A stretch of 64,000 nt of DNA, from positions 62,001 to 126,000 of the forward strand of contig JAGAJN010000031.1 in assembly GCA_017828975.1 (NCBI GenBank), read 5' to 3'. Below, one piece after another: positions 44,833-53,329 of this stretch. The notes beneath the pieces were generated by a model, which saw only the letters and a list, made by a program, of their open reading frames with translations, ran no database searches and was not told the origin of the DNA. Source of the stretch: Oscillospiraceae bacterium. Lineage in GTDB: Bacteria; Bacillota; Clostridia; Oscillospirales; Ruminococcaceae. A program made the translations under genes and the position numbers. How positions within the stretch are numbered: the first letter of the stretch is position 1; each line of letters opens with the position of its first letter.

Positions 44833-47121
44833 ATGCTTCATAATATCGGGATTTTTGTTTTTCTTATCGGCATAAAGTGCGGCATCGGCTTTGTCCATAT
44901 ACGCCTGAACGCTGCTGTTCGGGCTGCAGTCCAGCTCGTAAATTCCTATGCTGACAGTGACATTATAGGGCTTGTCGCTTTTCAGATTATGCTCGGCGGC
45001 AATGCCCTTGATACGGTCGGGGATAGTTTTGATTATCGTCGCATTGTCGCAAAGGGCAAAGGCGGCAAATTCATCTCCGCCGATACGGGCGACAATATCC
45101 GTGTTGCGCAGACCGCTTCTGATAAAGTCAGCGGCAGATTTGATGGAATAATCTCCGTCATCATGACCGTAATTGTCGTTAATTTTTTTGAGATTGTCAA
45201 GGTCGGCGAAAATGAGAACAGCGTGTTTCCCTTCATTTTCGGGAGCCTTGAAAACACGGTTGGTGAACTCGTAGAAGCCTCTTCTGTTGTAAACGCCTGT
45301 CAGCTCGTCCAGCATTGACATACGGTTCAGCTGACTGTTCCTGAACTGCGCAGCATCAAGGGAGGTTTCCAGCTGTGAAACCAGCTTTGTCAGCTTTATC
45401 GCCGTACAAATTTGCGGAGTAATGGAATAGATGTATGTGAAATACTCAAATTTGGGCTCGCTTACGATAATTCCGTAATGCTCCTCGTTCATAAACAGGG
45501 GAGAGATTATGGCTGTGCGGCGGCGGGTGGGAGTAAATCCGTTGCAGAAGAAATCGTCGGCATTCATATTCTGCGCATTGCCCGTAAGTGCCGCAAGGCT
45601 TTCGCCGTCGTGGTAGGACTTGAGCATTATGGTGTTCGGGCGCTTCCATTCCATAGTGTTTGTATGAATGATAGGCTCGGCATAGGTGTAAATAAAGCTG
45701 CTTGACATATGTATGCGGTAAAGATTGTTGACGATAGAGAAATAGCATTTTTCCTCGTCGCTGCCGTAAATAGTCATATCCTTGGTGATATTGTTTATGA
45801 GAAAATGGGTGAACGTCAGGTCGTCCATCTGATTGTAGTGAATGGAAACGATCTTTGAGATCACTGCTTCAAGGCAGCGCTCCATTATCTCGTAAACAGC
45901 GGACTTCATTGCGGAATTGTCGCTGCATATATTCGCTGCGGCGGTGCGCAGGGTTTTCAGAATTTCAACGGTCTTTTCGGCACCGATATGCAGAATGACC
46001 TGTTTTTCGGAAAGCTGTCCGATAGCGTTCAGACATTTTCCGACAGCCTCTCTTGAAGCATCTCCCTTGACGGTAAATTCAAGCACCTCGGCGATAAAGC
46101 TTCTGATAGCTTCGATTGCTGCTTCGGCATCGTTTCCCATGGGAGATTGGTCCACATATTCGGAGATGATGTGCGCCGCAAGCTTGTCTGCGGAGAATGT
46201 GCCTGCAAGTGCGCCGAGTGCTGCATTTCCCGAAGTTCTTTGACAGCCGCAGGAGTTTCTGATAACGGGGGCAGAGCCAAGGCTTGTCAGTTCGTCGATA
46301 CAGCCTGTTTTCGCAAGCTTTACAGCTTCCTTTACCGCACGGTAGCCCAGCCTTGAAGCGTCTGCACGGACGGTCGTCAGCGGGGGAACAAGTGCGGCGG
46401 CAACCTCCGAATCGTCATAGCCTGTAACGGAAATATCCTTGCCCACACGCAGTCCGCGGCTTTCTATCGCCTTATATCCGCCCTTGCACATCATATCGTT
46501 GGCAAAGCAGATGGCGTCAATTTTTCCCTCGTTCCTGTCGATAAGGTCGCCCACAAGATCGACGCAGTATTCGGAAAATCTGCCGTAAGCGACCATTTCG
46601 GGATCGTATACCAGACCGTTTTCTTCCAGGGCTTCTTTGTAATATGCAAGGCGTTCGTCGGCATCGGCATTGCCCTTTGGTCCCGAAACAAAGGCAATGT
46701 GTTTTCTGCCGTGTTCCTTGACAAGGTGGGAAATAACGTCCTTTATGCCGCTGCCGCAAAGGCGCACGCAGGGATAGCCTCTGACGATATTCTCGGTGGT
46801 GACGATGGGCAGTCCCTCAAAGCCGTCGAGAAACGCCTTGAATTCCTCCTTGGTGACAAAGGAGCCGATGGTTCCCGCAGAAACCACGGCTGCGTCCAGC
46901 GCATTGGCGGAAACGTAGCTGTATACCACATTATGCTGATATTCAAAGGCGGTGTATTTCCTGTCCTGCAGCTGGCAGTTCAGGGAACGTCCGGGATAGA
47001 TCACAAGGTTTACGTCAGATTCAGCCGCCGCCGCTGCCGCACCTTTTAGCAGGGCTTTGGAATAGTCGTTATCAAGATGATGTATCAAAAATCCGATGGT
47101 GAGTCTGTATTTATCTTTCAT
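44830..47121 (-). CDS. LacI-type sensor fused to a GGDEF diguanylate cyclase
   Basis: The 763-aa protein begins directly with a LacI/periplasmic-binding-protein type ligand domain (LTIGFLIHHLDNDYSKALL to about residue 290) without the usual DNA-binding HTH. A helical and GAF-like middle follows, then a GGDEF domain (LIFADLDNLKKINDNYGHDD; ARIGGDEFAAF near 680). It should synthesise cyclic di-GMP in response to a small molecule, probably in the cytoplasm since no signal peptide is seen. No RxxD inhibitory site is obvious. Confidence 0.9.
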   Translation of the reverse strand: MKDKYRLTIGFLIHHLDNDYSKALLKGAAAAAAESDVNLVIYPGRSLNCQLQDRKYTAFEYQHNVVYSYVSANALDAAVVSAGTIGSFVTKEEFKAFLDGFEGLPIVTTENIVRGYPCVRLCGSGIKDVISHLVKEHGRKHIAFVSGPKGNADADERLAYYKEALEENGLVYDPEMVAYGRFSEYCVDLVGDLIDRNEGKIDAICFANDMMCKGGYKAIESRGLRVGKDISVTGYDDSEVAAALVPPLTTVRADASRLGYRAVKEAVKLAKTGCIDELTSLGSAPVIRNSCGCQRTSGNAALGALAGTFSADKLAAHIISEYVDQSPMGNDAEAAIEAIRSFIAEVLEFTVKGDASREAVGKCLNAIGQLSEKQVILHIGAEKTVEILKTLRTAAANICSDNSAMKSAVYEIMERCLEAVISKIVSIHYNQMDDLTFTHFLINNITKDMTIYGSDEEKCYFSIVNNLYRIHMSSSFIYTYAEPIIHTNTMEWKRPNTIMLKSYHDGESLAALTGNAQNMNADDFFCNGFTPTRRRTAIISPLFMNEEHYGIIVSEPKFEYFTYIYSITPQICTAIKLTKLVSQLETSLDAAQFRNSQLNRMSMLDELTGVYNRRGFYEFTNRVFKAPENEGKHAVLIFADLDNLKKINDNYGHDDGDYSIKSAADFIRSGLRNTDIVARIGGDEFAAFALCDNATIIKTIPDRIKGIAAEHNLKSDKPYNVTVSIGIYELDCSPNSSVQAYMDKADAALYADKKNKNPDIMKH

Positions 47122-47158
47122 TTCAGCTGCCTCCCCAAATAAATCTACACCTATTTAA

Positions 47159-47187
47159 AGTATATCACTTTAAACAATATATTTCAA
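47159..47187 (-). promoter_or_regulatory. Promoter of the LacI-GGDEF gene
   Basis: On the minus strand TTGAAA (47187-47182) and TATACT (47164-47159) are 17 bases apart. Confidence 0.7.
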
Positions 47188-47270
47188 CTATTTTCTAAGA
47201 TTTCAGGCAATTTTATCATAGAATTTTCGGGATGATTTTTGTTGATTTTTTAGGGTAAACGGTGCGTTTA

Positions 47271-47299
47271 TTGATTTCGGGAAAAAATGGTGTTATCAT
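47271..47299 (+). promoter_or_regulatory. Promoter of the CAT-like gene
   Basis: TTGATT (47271-47276) and TATCAT (47294-47299) are 17 bases apart. Confidence 0.6.
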
Positions 47300-47321
47300 A
47301 GATATGAAAGGGGAGATCAAA

Positions 47322-47978
47322 ATGAATTTTACACCTATTGATCTTAACACTTGGAACAGATGTCAGATGTTTTACTATTTTTCCAAAATGGCACCTACGG
47401 GATATTCGCTGACGGTGAATGTTGATGTTACGAAGCTGAAAGCTGTCTGCAAGGAAAACGGCATAAAATTTTTCCCTGCCTATCTCTGGCTGACAACGAA
47501 AAATCTTAACCGTCAGACGGAATTCAAGGTCGCAGAAAAGGACGGAATATTGGGCTTTTACGACAGCTTGACACCGCTTTATGCTGCATTTCACGAGGAC
47601 GACAGGACCATTTCCTTTATGTGGACCGAGTACAGCGAGGACTTTATGACATTTTACGGTCGTTACTTGGAAAATCAGCGGCTTTACGGAGCAAATCACG
47701 GTGTTCTCTGTCAGCCGCAGACACCTCCGCCGCCGAATGCTTATACGGTTTCCTGTCTGCCGTGGGTGAGCTTTTCGCATTTTTCGGTGGCAAGCTTTGA
47801 GAACAAGCCCTATTATTTCCCGTCGGTGGAGGCGGGAAAATATTTCACGGAGGGCGACAGGCTGATGATGCCTCTGTCCCTGACCTGTCATCATGCGACA
47901 ACAGACGGTTACCATGTTAACCGTTTCCTTGAAGATTTTTGCCGTGAAGCTGACAATTTTGCGGAATTTATCAGATAA
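47322..47978 (+). CDS. Chloramphenicol acetyltransferase-like protein
   Basis: This 218-aa protein has the CatA fold. The catalytic motif HHATTDGYHVNRFLED (His-His-x-x-x-Asp-Gly) lies near the C-terminus, and a conserved SCLPWVSFSHF precedes it. Chromosomal CAT-like proteins often do not confer chloramphenicol resistance, so activity on the drug is uncertain. The ATG at 47322 follows AAAGGGGAG. Confidence 0.88.
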   Translation: MNFTPIDLNTWNRCQMFYYFSKMAPTGYSLTVNVDVTKLKAVCKENGIKFFPAYLWLTTKNLNRQTEFKVAEKDGILGFYDSLTPLYAAFHEDDRTISFMWTEYSEDFMTFYGRYLENQRLYGANHGVLCQPQTPPPPNAYTVSCLPWVSFSHFSVASFENKPYYFPSVEAGKYFTEGDRLMMPLSLTCHHATTDGYHVNRFLEDFCREADNFAEFIR

Positions 47979-47980
47979 TA

Positions 47981-48009
47981 TTGTCATAACAGGAAAAATG
48001 TGCTATAAT
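47981..48009 (+). promoter_or_regulatory. Promoter of the 445-aa hypothetical gene
   Basis: TTGTCA (47981-47986) and TATAAT (48004-48009) are 17 bases apart. The predicted transcript start (about 48016) is almost at the ribosome site AAAAGGGGGA. Confidence 0.7.
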
Positions 48010-48041
48010 ATTCCCGAAAAGGGGGAATATTTATCAAAAGC

Positions 48042-49379
48042 TTGATCGGCAAAATGAAGGACATTGTTTTACAGACGGAAAAGGATATACAAGCAATCAA
48101 TAAAAGTCTTGACAAAGCCATCGGAACGGATAATCTGAAATATTATTATGACGAGGAAGGCGACCTTTGCAGCGTCAGCGATTTTCGGGAGAATTTCAAG
48201 GATATTCTGAAACGATACGGGATAGACCCTTCCCGAAGGTCAGCCGCCTGTCGGGAAATATGCGAGCTTATAAACCGTAAAAACGACTCCGAGCTTACAT
48301 ACCTGTGGATACTGCTGTTTCTGGACGAGGGGGTTATTTATCCGTACAGGGACGAAGATGCCGACAAAGTGTCGAAAGCGGACAAGCGGGCACTCATAGT
48401 TTCGGCGGATATTTTTGAGGATTACTGTAATACCGAAGCGGAATATGCAAGGCGTTTTGAACGGCTTCGTGACACGGTTTCAAAAAAGCACGGTAAGGTC
48501 AAATGCAATTCAAAGGTCCCGACGGCTGCTTTTAAGGTAACGAGAGATCATCTTCTCGGCACACGGCGGGACGGCTTTGAGAAGGACATTATGGAAAATA
48601 TGAAGCGGATCCAGGATATGTCGGGGCAGTATGAGGGCTTGAATGTGATACTTCCGCTGATAATGTTTACTGCGGTGACGAGAAATGCGAAGTCCTTTGC
48701 AGACAATTCAAACAATGTTCTGACGGTGGATATACGCAAGCTTTTAAACCGCAAGCCGTACAAAATCGACAGGGACAACGGCAAGAATTTCGACAAGTTT
48801 GAAAGGGACATAAAGTTCTTTATGGAGCTGACAAGGGCGTATTCAAAGCAGTTTGCGGTGGATACGGGGTTTTGTTATTACTGCTTCGGGCGGGTGACAA
48901 ATCTTCCCGAATGGGCGGCTGCATATCCGCTGGGAAATGACTTTGCGTCCGCATATCTGACTGCGCCGAAAATTGCGGAGGATATGCGTCCGTTTTCCGA
49001 TGATGAGGAGGAATATTGCTGCAAAAAGAGGGAAGTTGACCCCGAGCTTTTGGGGGAGTGCTTTTTTAATTCTCGGTTTGGTGAGATAGTCGGCGGCAGC
49101 GATAGTCTTTATGACAAATTATTTCACTATTGCGAGAAAAATCCCGCAGTCAGGGGGAAGATGCACCGCTGTTTTCTGGACGGCGATTTTGACAAGGCGT
49201 GCGAGATTTCCGAGAAGATTGGCACTACGCTTTCGGACAGCTGTGTTACGCTGAACAAGGAAAATTTCGATTACGGCGTTTGCTATATTTACGAATATTT
49301 TTTGACCGATGAAATTGTTGAAATAAGAAAGCTGATGCTTGATACTCTTAACAAAAGCATTCTCTTGATAGATGACTGA
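48042..49379 (+). CDS. Hypothetical 445-aa protein
   Basis: I do not recognise this soluble, charged, mostly helical protein. It contains scattered Cys (FCYYCFGRV near 275, EEYCCKKR near 315). The TTG at 48042 is 16 bases from the AAAAGGGGGA site, which is too far. The real start may be a non-AUG codon closer to the site, or the ATG at 48054. It is transcribed alone with its own promoter and terminator. Confidence 0.65.
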   Translation: MIGKMKDIVLQTEKDIQAINKSLDKAIGTDNLKYYYDEEGDLCSVSDFRENFKDILKRYGIDPSRRSAACREICELINRKNDSELTYLWILLFLDEGVIYPYRDEDADKVSKADKRALIVSADIFEDYCNTEAEYARRFERLRDTVSKKHGKVKCNSKVPTAAFKVTRDHLLGTRRDGFEKDIMENMKRIQDMSGQYEGLNVILPLIMFTAVTRNAKSFADNSNNVLTVDIRKLLNRKPYKIDRDNGKNFDKFERDIKFFMELTRAYSKQFAVDTGFCYYCFGRVTNLPEWAAAYPLGNDFASAYLTAPKIAEDMRPFSDDEEEYCCKKREVDPELLGECFFNSRFGEIVGGSDSLYDKLFHYCEKNPAVRGKMHRCFLDGDFDKACEISEKIGTTLSDSCVTLNKENFDYGVCYIYEYFLTDEIVEIRKLMLDTLNKSILLIDD

Positions 49380-49385
49380 CAAATA

Positions 49386-49424
49386 AAACCCGCTTCGTGA
49401 AATTCACACACGAAAGCGGGTTCG
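49386..49424. terminator. Bidirectional terminator
   Basis: AACCCGCTTCGTG and CACGAAAGCGGGTT pair between convergent genes with A-rich and T-rich flanks. Confidence 0.82.
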
Positions 49425-49426
49425 TT

Positions 49427-50713
49427 TTATTTTCTGTTTCCGATTTTTGCGTTGGCGGTGGAAAGCATAAGCTTTATGCGGTTTTCCTGATTTACCTTTG
49501 TTGCTCCGGGGTCGTAGTCGATGGCAACGATGTTTGCTTCGGGATATTTGGTCTTGATGCTTCGTATCATACCTTTTCCGACGATATGATTGGGCAGGCA
49601 GCCGAAGGGCTGTGCGCAGATAACGTTTTTGCAGCCGCTGTGGATAAGCTCGCTCATTTCAGCGGTAAGCAGCCAGCCTTCGCCCATTTTGTTGGCATGG
49701 GAAACGAACTCGGAGGCGTATTCCTTTATCTTCTCAAAATGCTCGGGCGTTCTGAAGCGTGTGCCGCTTACTGCCTTGATTATCTTGTTCTGAAGTCCGA
49801 GGAAAAACGCTTTCATTGCGCCGGACGCAACGTATTTTTTGTATCTGACGTGATAAATCTGCGTATCGACAATGTGATGGTCGCACATGAAAAGCAGGAA
49901 GTCCATCAATCCCGGAAGAACGACCTCTGCGCCTTCGTTACGTAAGAATTCCTCAAGGCAGTTGTTTCCGAGAGGTGCAAATTTTACGTAAATTTCGCCG
50001 ACGATTCCAACTCTTATTTTGTCTGCGGGGGTGTAGGGTATTTTCTCAAAATCCTCGCAGATGAGCTTTGCGTTTTTGTCAAAATCCTTCAGCTTGAAGC
50101 CTGATTTTGCCGTTCCTTCAACGCCCATTCCGCCGTTTACGAGGAACTCCGTCCACTTGTCAATGACCTTGTCGGTATCTCCCTTGTTGTTTTCATAGGG
50201 ACGCACCTGATTGCCCACCCACATGAGCAGGTCACCGTACGCAACAGCCGTTACCAGCTGCATAAGCAGCTTGGGGGACAGCTTGAAGCCGGGGTTTTTC
50301 TCCATATTTGACAGGTTCAGGGAAACAACGGGGACATACTCCATTCCGTTGCGCTCCAGTGCCTTTCTCAGTAGATGGATATAGTTGGACGCACGGCAGC
50401 CGCCGCCTGTCTGAGTTATCATCAGGGCGGTCTTGTGAAGGTCGTACTTGCCCGATTTCAGAGCGTCAAGCATCTGTCCGATAACCAGCAGAGCGGGATA
50501 ACAGGTGTCGTTATGGACATTTTTCAGTCCCTCGTCAACTATCTGTCTGCCTGTGGTTTTCAGCAGCTCAACCTTGTAGCCGTGGTTATTGAATATTTTT
50601 TCGAGAAATGTAAAATGTATAGGAAGCATCATAGGAATAAGGATAGTATATTCCTTGCGCATTTCCTCGGTAAAGAGCAGTCGTCCCTGCTCGTTGTAAA
50701 CAAGTTCAGCCAT
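49427..50713 (-). CDS. 2-hydroxyacyl-CoA dehydratase/activase C-terminal-like protein
   Basis: This 428-aa protein is of the 2-hydroxyglutaryl-CoA dehydratase D-component type. Cysteines that could hold an Fe-S cluster are in NVHNDTCYPALLVI, QTGGGCRASNY and CAQPFGCLPNHIVGKGM. In many Clostridia this module is the C-terminal part of a much larger fused activase-dehydratase protein; here it stands alone, and its N-terminal partner must lie elsewhere. I chose the ATG at 50713 with GAAAGGA upstream; a longer frame runs into the ldh region and has no start signal. Confidence 0.82.
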   Translation of the reverse strand: MAELVYNEQGRLLFTEEMRKEYTILIPMMLPIHFTFLEKIFNNHGYKVELLKTTGRQIVDEGLKNVHNDTCYPALLVIGQMLDALKSGKYDLHKTALMITQTGGGCRASNYIHLLRKALERNGMEYVPVVSLNLSNMEKNPGFKLSPKLLMQLVTAVAYGDLLMWVGNQVRPYENNKGDTDKVIDKWTEFLVNGGMGVEGTAKSGFKLKDFDKNAKLICEDFEKIPYTPADKIRVGIVGEIYVKFAPLGNNCLEEFLRNEGAEVVLPGLMDFLLFMCDHHIVDTQIYHVRYKKYVASGAMKAFFLGLQNKIIKAVSGTRFRTPEHFEKIKEYASEFVSHANKMGEGWLLTAEMSELIHSGCKNVICAQPFGCLPNHIVGKGMIRSIKTKYPEANIVAIDYDPGATKVNQENRIKLMLSTANAKIGNRK

Positions 50714-50747
50714 ATTTTTAGATTCCTTTCGGATAAATATCATATAT

Positions 50748-50776
50748 ATTATATCATATCCACAAAACAAATTCAA
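50748..50776 (-). promoter_or_regulatory. Promoter of the dehydratase-like gene
   Basis: On the minus strand TTGAAT (50776-50771) and TATAAT (50753-50748) are 17 bases apart. Confidence 0.7.
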
Positions 50777-50849
50777 CAGCATTTTGAGAATATTTTTGAC
50801 ATCACCGCAAATAATATTTTCAAAATAACTGTAAAGGCAGGTTTTTCTA

Positions 50850-51803
50850 ATGAGTAGTAATTGCGGAGTGGATATTCGGAAATGTGCCATAATCGGCTGC
50901 GGATTTGTGGGGGCGTCCATTGCTTTCAGATTTTTGGAAAGCGGTCTGTTTTCGGAGATGGTGCTTATTGATGTGAACAAGGATAAGTCGGAGGGAGAAG
51001 CGCTTGACCTTGCCCACGGAATACCGTTCACCCGTCCAATGTCCATATATTCGGGAAGCTATGACGACCTTGAGGACTGTGCGGTGGTCGTCATAACGGC
51101 AGGCGGTGCGCAGAAGCCGGGGCAGACACGAACCGACCTTGTAGATATGAACATCGGCATTTTCAAGAAGATAATCCCCGAAATTACCAAGCGCAACAAG
51201 GACTGCATACTGCTTGTAGTGTCAAATCCCTGCGACGTGCTGACCTATGCGGCGCTGAAAATCTCTGGATTTCCCGCAAACCGTGTTATCGGCTCGGGGA
51301 CTGTTCTGGACACGGCAAGGCTCAAATATCTTTTGGGAAATCATCTGGACGTTGACCCGAGAAATGTTCACGCATTTATCATCGGCGAACACGGGGACAG
51401 CGAGCTGGCGGTCTGGAGCAGCGCCAGCGTTTCGGGCGTTGACCTGAGGGAGTTCTGCCGTATTTTCGGGAAATCCTCCGACGAAAGCGTTTTCCGCGGT
51501 ATCTACGAGGACGTGCGGGACAGTGCCTATGAAATTATCCGAAAAAAATCGGCGACCTACTATGCCATTGCGATGGCGGTGGAACGTATCTGCGAATGTA
51601 TTGTCAGAGATGAACATTCCGTGCTGACGGTTTCTTCCCTTTCAAACGGGCACTACGGCATTGACGATATTTGTCTGGGACTTCCTGCCGTTGTCGGTCG
51701 TGAAGGAGTGGAAAAGCTGCTGGATATTCCGCTTTCACCCGAGGAACAGTCTGCGCTGGAAAACTCCGCTTCGGAAATGCGGCAGTATCTTTCCAAAATA
51801 TAA
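50850..51803 (+). CDS. ldh: L-lactate dehydrogenase
   Basis: This 317-aa NAD-dependent enzyme reduces pyruvate to lactate and regenerates NAD in fermentation. It has the Rossmann loop IIGCGFVGASIAF, the substrate loop GGAQKPGQTRTDLV with the active-site Arg, VSNPCDVLTY, and the catalytic His in IGEHGDSELAVW. The GQTR loop favours lactate over malate dehydrogenase. Its promoter is not clear to me; a TTGACA at about 50798 lacks a good -10. Confidence 0.93.
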   Translation: MSSNCGVDIRKCAIIGCGFVGASIAFRFLESGLFSEMVLIDVNKDKSEGEALDLAHGIPFTRPMSIYSGSYDDLEDCAVVVITAGGAQKPGQTRTDLVDMNIGIFKKIIPEITKRNKDCILLVVSNPCDVLTYAALKISGFPANRVIGSGTVLDTARLKYLLGNHLDVDPRNVHAFIIGEHGDSELAVWSSASVSGVDLREFCRIFGKSSDESVFRGIYEDVRDSAYEIIRKKSATYYAIAMAVERICECIVRDEHSVLTVSSLSNGHYGIDDICLGLPAVVGREGVEKLLDIPLSPEEQSALENSASEMRQYLSKI

Positions 51804-51811
51804 TTTACGAA

Positions 51812-51850
51812 AAAAGAACGGGACAGCTAATCAAAAGCTGCCCCGTTTTT
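51812..51850. terminator. Terminator between ldh and tRNA-Arg
   Basis: AACGGGACAGCT and AGCTGCCCCGTT pair around a short loop, with A-rich and T-rich flanks. It can end both ldh and the convergent tRNA transcript. Confidence 0.8.
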
Positions 51851-51859
51851 GTTGTAGAA

Positions 51860-51936
51860 TGGTGCGTCCGGCCGGATTCGAACCGGCGGCACATAGCGTC
51901 GGAGGCTATTGCTCTATCCAGCTGAGCTACGGGCGC
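51860..51936 (-). tRNA. tRNA-Arg (anticodon CCG)
   Basis: This 77-base cloverleaf has an encoded CCA. The loop CTCCGAC within ATAGC/GCTAT gives anticodon CCG (codon CGG). The acceptor stem GCGCCCG/CGGACGC has one mismatch (C4 opposite A69). The T-arm GCCGG-TTCGAAT-CCGGC is perfect. Confidence 0.92.
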
Positions 51937-51971
51937 TTACCAATACAACAAATATATTATATCACATTAAG

Positions 51972-52370
51972 TTACATTTGTAAAGGGGAAATTTGTAAAT
52001 TATTGTTCAGTATTTTCAGACAATGGTCAAAAAGAATATCCAAGTCGTAGGGCTTCATAAATAGGCTAACATTCCGAAGCTGACGTATTTTCGACCGAAC
52101 ATTGCTGTCGGGGCAGGGGGTGGTGATGATGACGTACGGTTTTGCGGTGCTGTCTGTGCGAACGGCGTCTATTATATCGTAAACGGTCATATCACGCAGT
52201 ATCTCGTCGCAGATAAGTATTTTCGGTGACAGACGCTTTGCCGCTTCTATGACAGCGGTCCCGAGATGAGGGCATATTTCGGAGGGCAGATAATTATCGG
52301 TCATATATCTTTGAATTTGTCTGCCGTATTCGATAGAATCATCACCAATTAAAATTTGCACCATCGACAT
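51972..52370 (-). CDS. Stand-alone response-regulator receiver-like protein
   Basis: This 132-aa protein starts at the ATG at 52370, with GGAGG about seven bases upstream. The fold follows a receiver domain: acidic pair in ILIGDDSIEYG, a phospho-acceptor region PKILICDEIL (Asp), VIITTP (Thr) and the Lys in SLFMKPYD. No output domain or kinase is adjacent. It resembles the Spo0A receiver only generally. Its position next to the cotJ operon hints at a sporulation link, which is speculative. Confidence 0.75.
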   Translation of the reverse strand: MSMVQILIGDDSIEYGRQIQRYMTDNYLPSEICPHLGTAVIEAAKRLSPKILICDEILRDMTVYDIIDAVRTDSTAKPYVIITTPCPDSNVRSKIRQLRNVSLFMKPYDLDILFDHCLKILNNNLQISPLQM

Positions 52371-52424
52371 AGCACAGCCTCCGTTTATCAAGATGTTTCC
52401 ATGATCTCATGTGGAATAATACTA

Positions 52425-52543
52425 AGGAAATACTGATTAATGGGTGTCCCCCCCGCCTTCGTCGAGGGAACACCCACCTAAGTACGTCACTTAGGGAACA
52501 GCAAAAAAAAGAATTATTGATTAAATCAGTACTTCCCTAATTA
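52425..52543. repeat. Palindromic repeat unit, copy C (divergent)
   Basis: AGGAAATACTGATTAAT and its near-complement (52523-52543) bound about 119 bp with two inner hairpins. One is GGGTGT...ACACCC with a CCCGCCTTCG core, and the other is CCTAAGT-ACTTAGG-like. TGATTAATGGGTGT (52434-52447) is shared with copy A. Confidence 0.55.
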
Positions 52544-52745
52544 TAGCATAGCCTTATACGAAAATCAATAAAATTCGGCAAAATTTTTGCTAATACATAC
52601 TTTTTCGTAAAAATGTGACATTTTTCACAGGCAGTAACAGTGTCATAATATGCAAAATTGCATAGAATAATACTGAACAGCAGGCGCACACTCTCTGTTG
52701 ACTTTTGTTTTCAGTGAGAAAGACTGCTGTTCGGTTCAACATTTT

Positions 52746-52830
52746 ATACTAACACCATTTAAATCACAGAGAAGAAATAGGCGTTGCTTTTTTCGCCGAG
52801 AGATTTCCGTGAACAATGGGTGTTTAGTAT
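52746..52830. repeat. Palindromic interspersed repeat, copy B
   Basis: This 85-bp version of copy A (19814-19916) has the same ends (ATACTAACACCATTTAAATC and CAATGGGTGTTTAGTAT) and a shorter centre. It lies 46 bases before cotJA. Confidence 0.7.
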
Positions 52831-52875
52831 TACGCTTATGCCAATGACCGATTGGCATTATGAAAGGAACTTGCT

Positions 52876-53076
52876 ATGAATGACAACAATATGGGCTGTC
52901 TTTTTACAAGCGTGACGAGCGCATTTCCGCCCGAAACGCCCCTCGGAATGGCATACGTGCCTTTTCAGCAATGGGAAGAGCCGCTCCCCGAAAATACTGC
53001 GCTGGAAAACGGAACTATCTTTCCGAGTTTGGTGCTTCCTTTTGTAGGAAAGGAGGTCCCGTATAATGACCGCTGA
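52876..53076 (+). CDS. cotJA: Spore coat-associated protein CotJA
   Basis: This 66-aa protein has the CotJA pattern: LGMAYVPFQQWEEPL, followed by a Pro-rich stretch ending at PFVGKEVPYND. The operon cotJABC encodes inner spore-coat proteins made in the mother cell. AAAGGAA precedes the ATG, and the end overlaps cotJB. Confidence 0.9.
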   Translation: MNDNNMGCLFTSVTSAFPPETPLGMAYVPFQQWEEPLPENTALENGTIFPSLVLPFVGKEVPYNDR

Positions 53077-53329
53077 ACAGAGAAATCTCCTTAACGCTAT
53101 CAGAATGTACGATTTCTATATCACAGAGCTGACCCTTTATCTGGATACTCATCCCAGATGCAGACGTGCGCTGGACAAATTCAGCAAATACACCGAGCTT
53201 CGCCAAAAGGCATATGACGCTTATGCGGAGAAATACGGTCCTGTTACCGCCGTTCAGTCCCTTGCGTCGGGCGGCGATTGCTTCAAATGGGTCGAGGACC
53301 CCTTCCCATGGGAAAGGAGTGCTAATTAA
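53066..53329 (+). CDS. cotJB: Spore coat protein CotJB
   Basis: This 87-aa protein shows the CotJB signature: IRMYDFYITELTLYLDTHP, then YAEKYGPVTA and FKWVEDPFPWE. The start overlaps the cotJA end and has AAAGGAGG upstream. The last base of its stop is the first base of the cotJC start. Confidence 0.92.
   Translation: MTAEQRNLLNAIRMYDFYITELTLYLDTHPRCRRALDKFSKYTELRQKAYDAYAEKYGPVTAVQSLASGGDCFKWVEDPFPWERSAN

Larger units (their letters stand above)
52371..52875. other. Non-coding region upstream of the cotJ operon
   Basis: No gene was found in these 505 bases. They hold two palindromic repeat units (52425-52543 and 52746-52830) and a TGAACAGCAG/CTGCTGTTC dyad between them (52673-52735). The cotJ promoter should lie here. 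It is expected to depend on a sporulation sigma factor, and I cannot assign it. Confidence 0.6.

Noticed and set aside
47322..47978. Calling the CAT-like gene a chloramphenicol resistance gene
   Set aside because: The active-site motif is present, but chromosomal CatA-like proteins often lack this activity, so only a family-level name is justified.
50798..50850. Promoter for ldh at TTGACA
   Set aside because: The hexamer is a good -35, but no acceptable -10 follows at 16-18 bases, so I did not annotate it.
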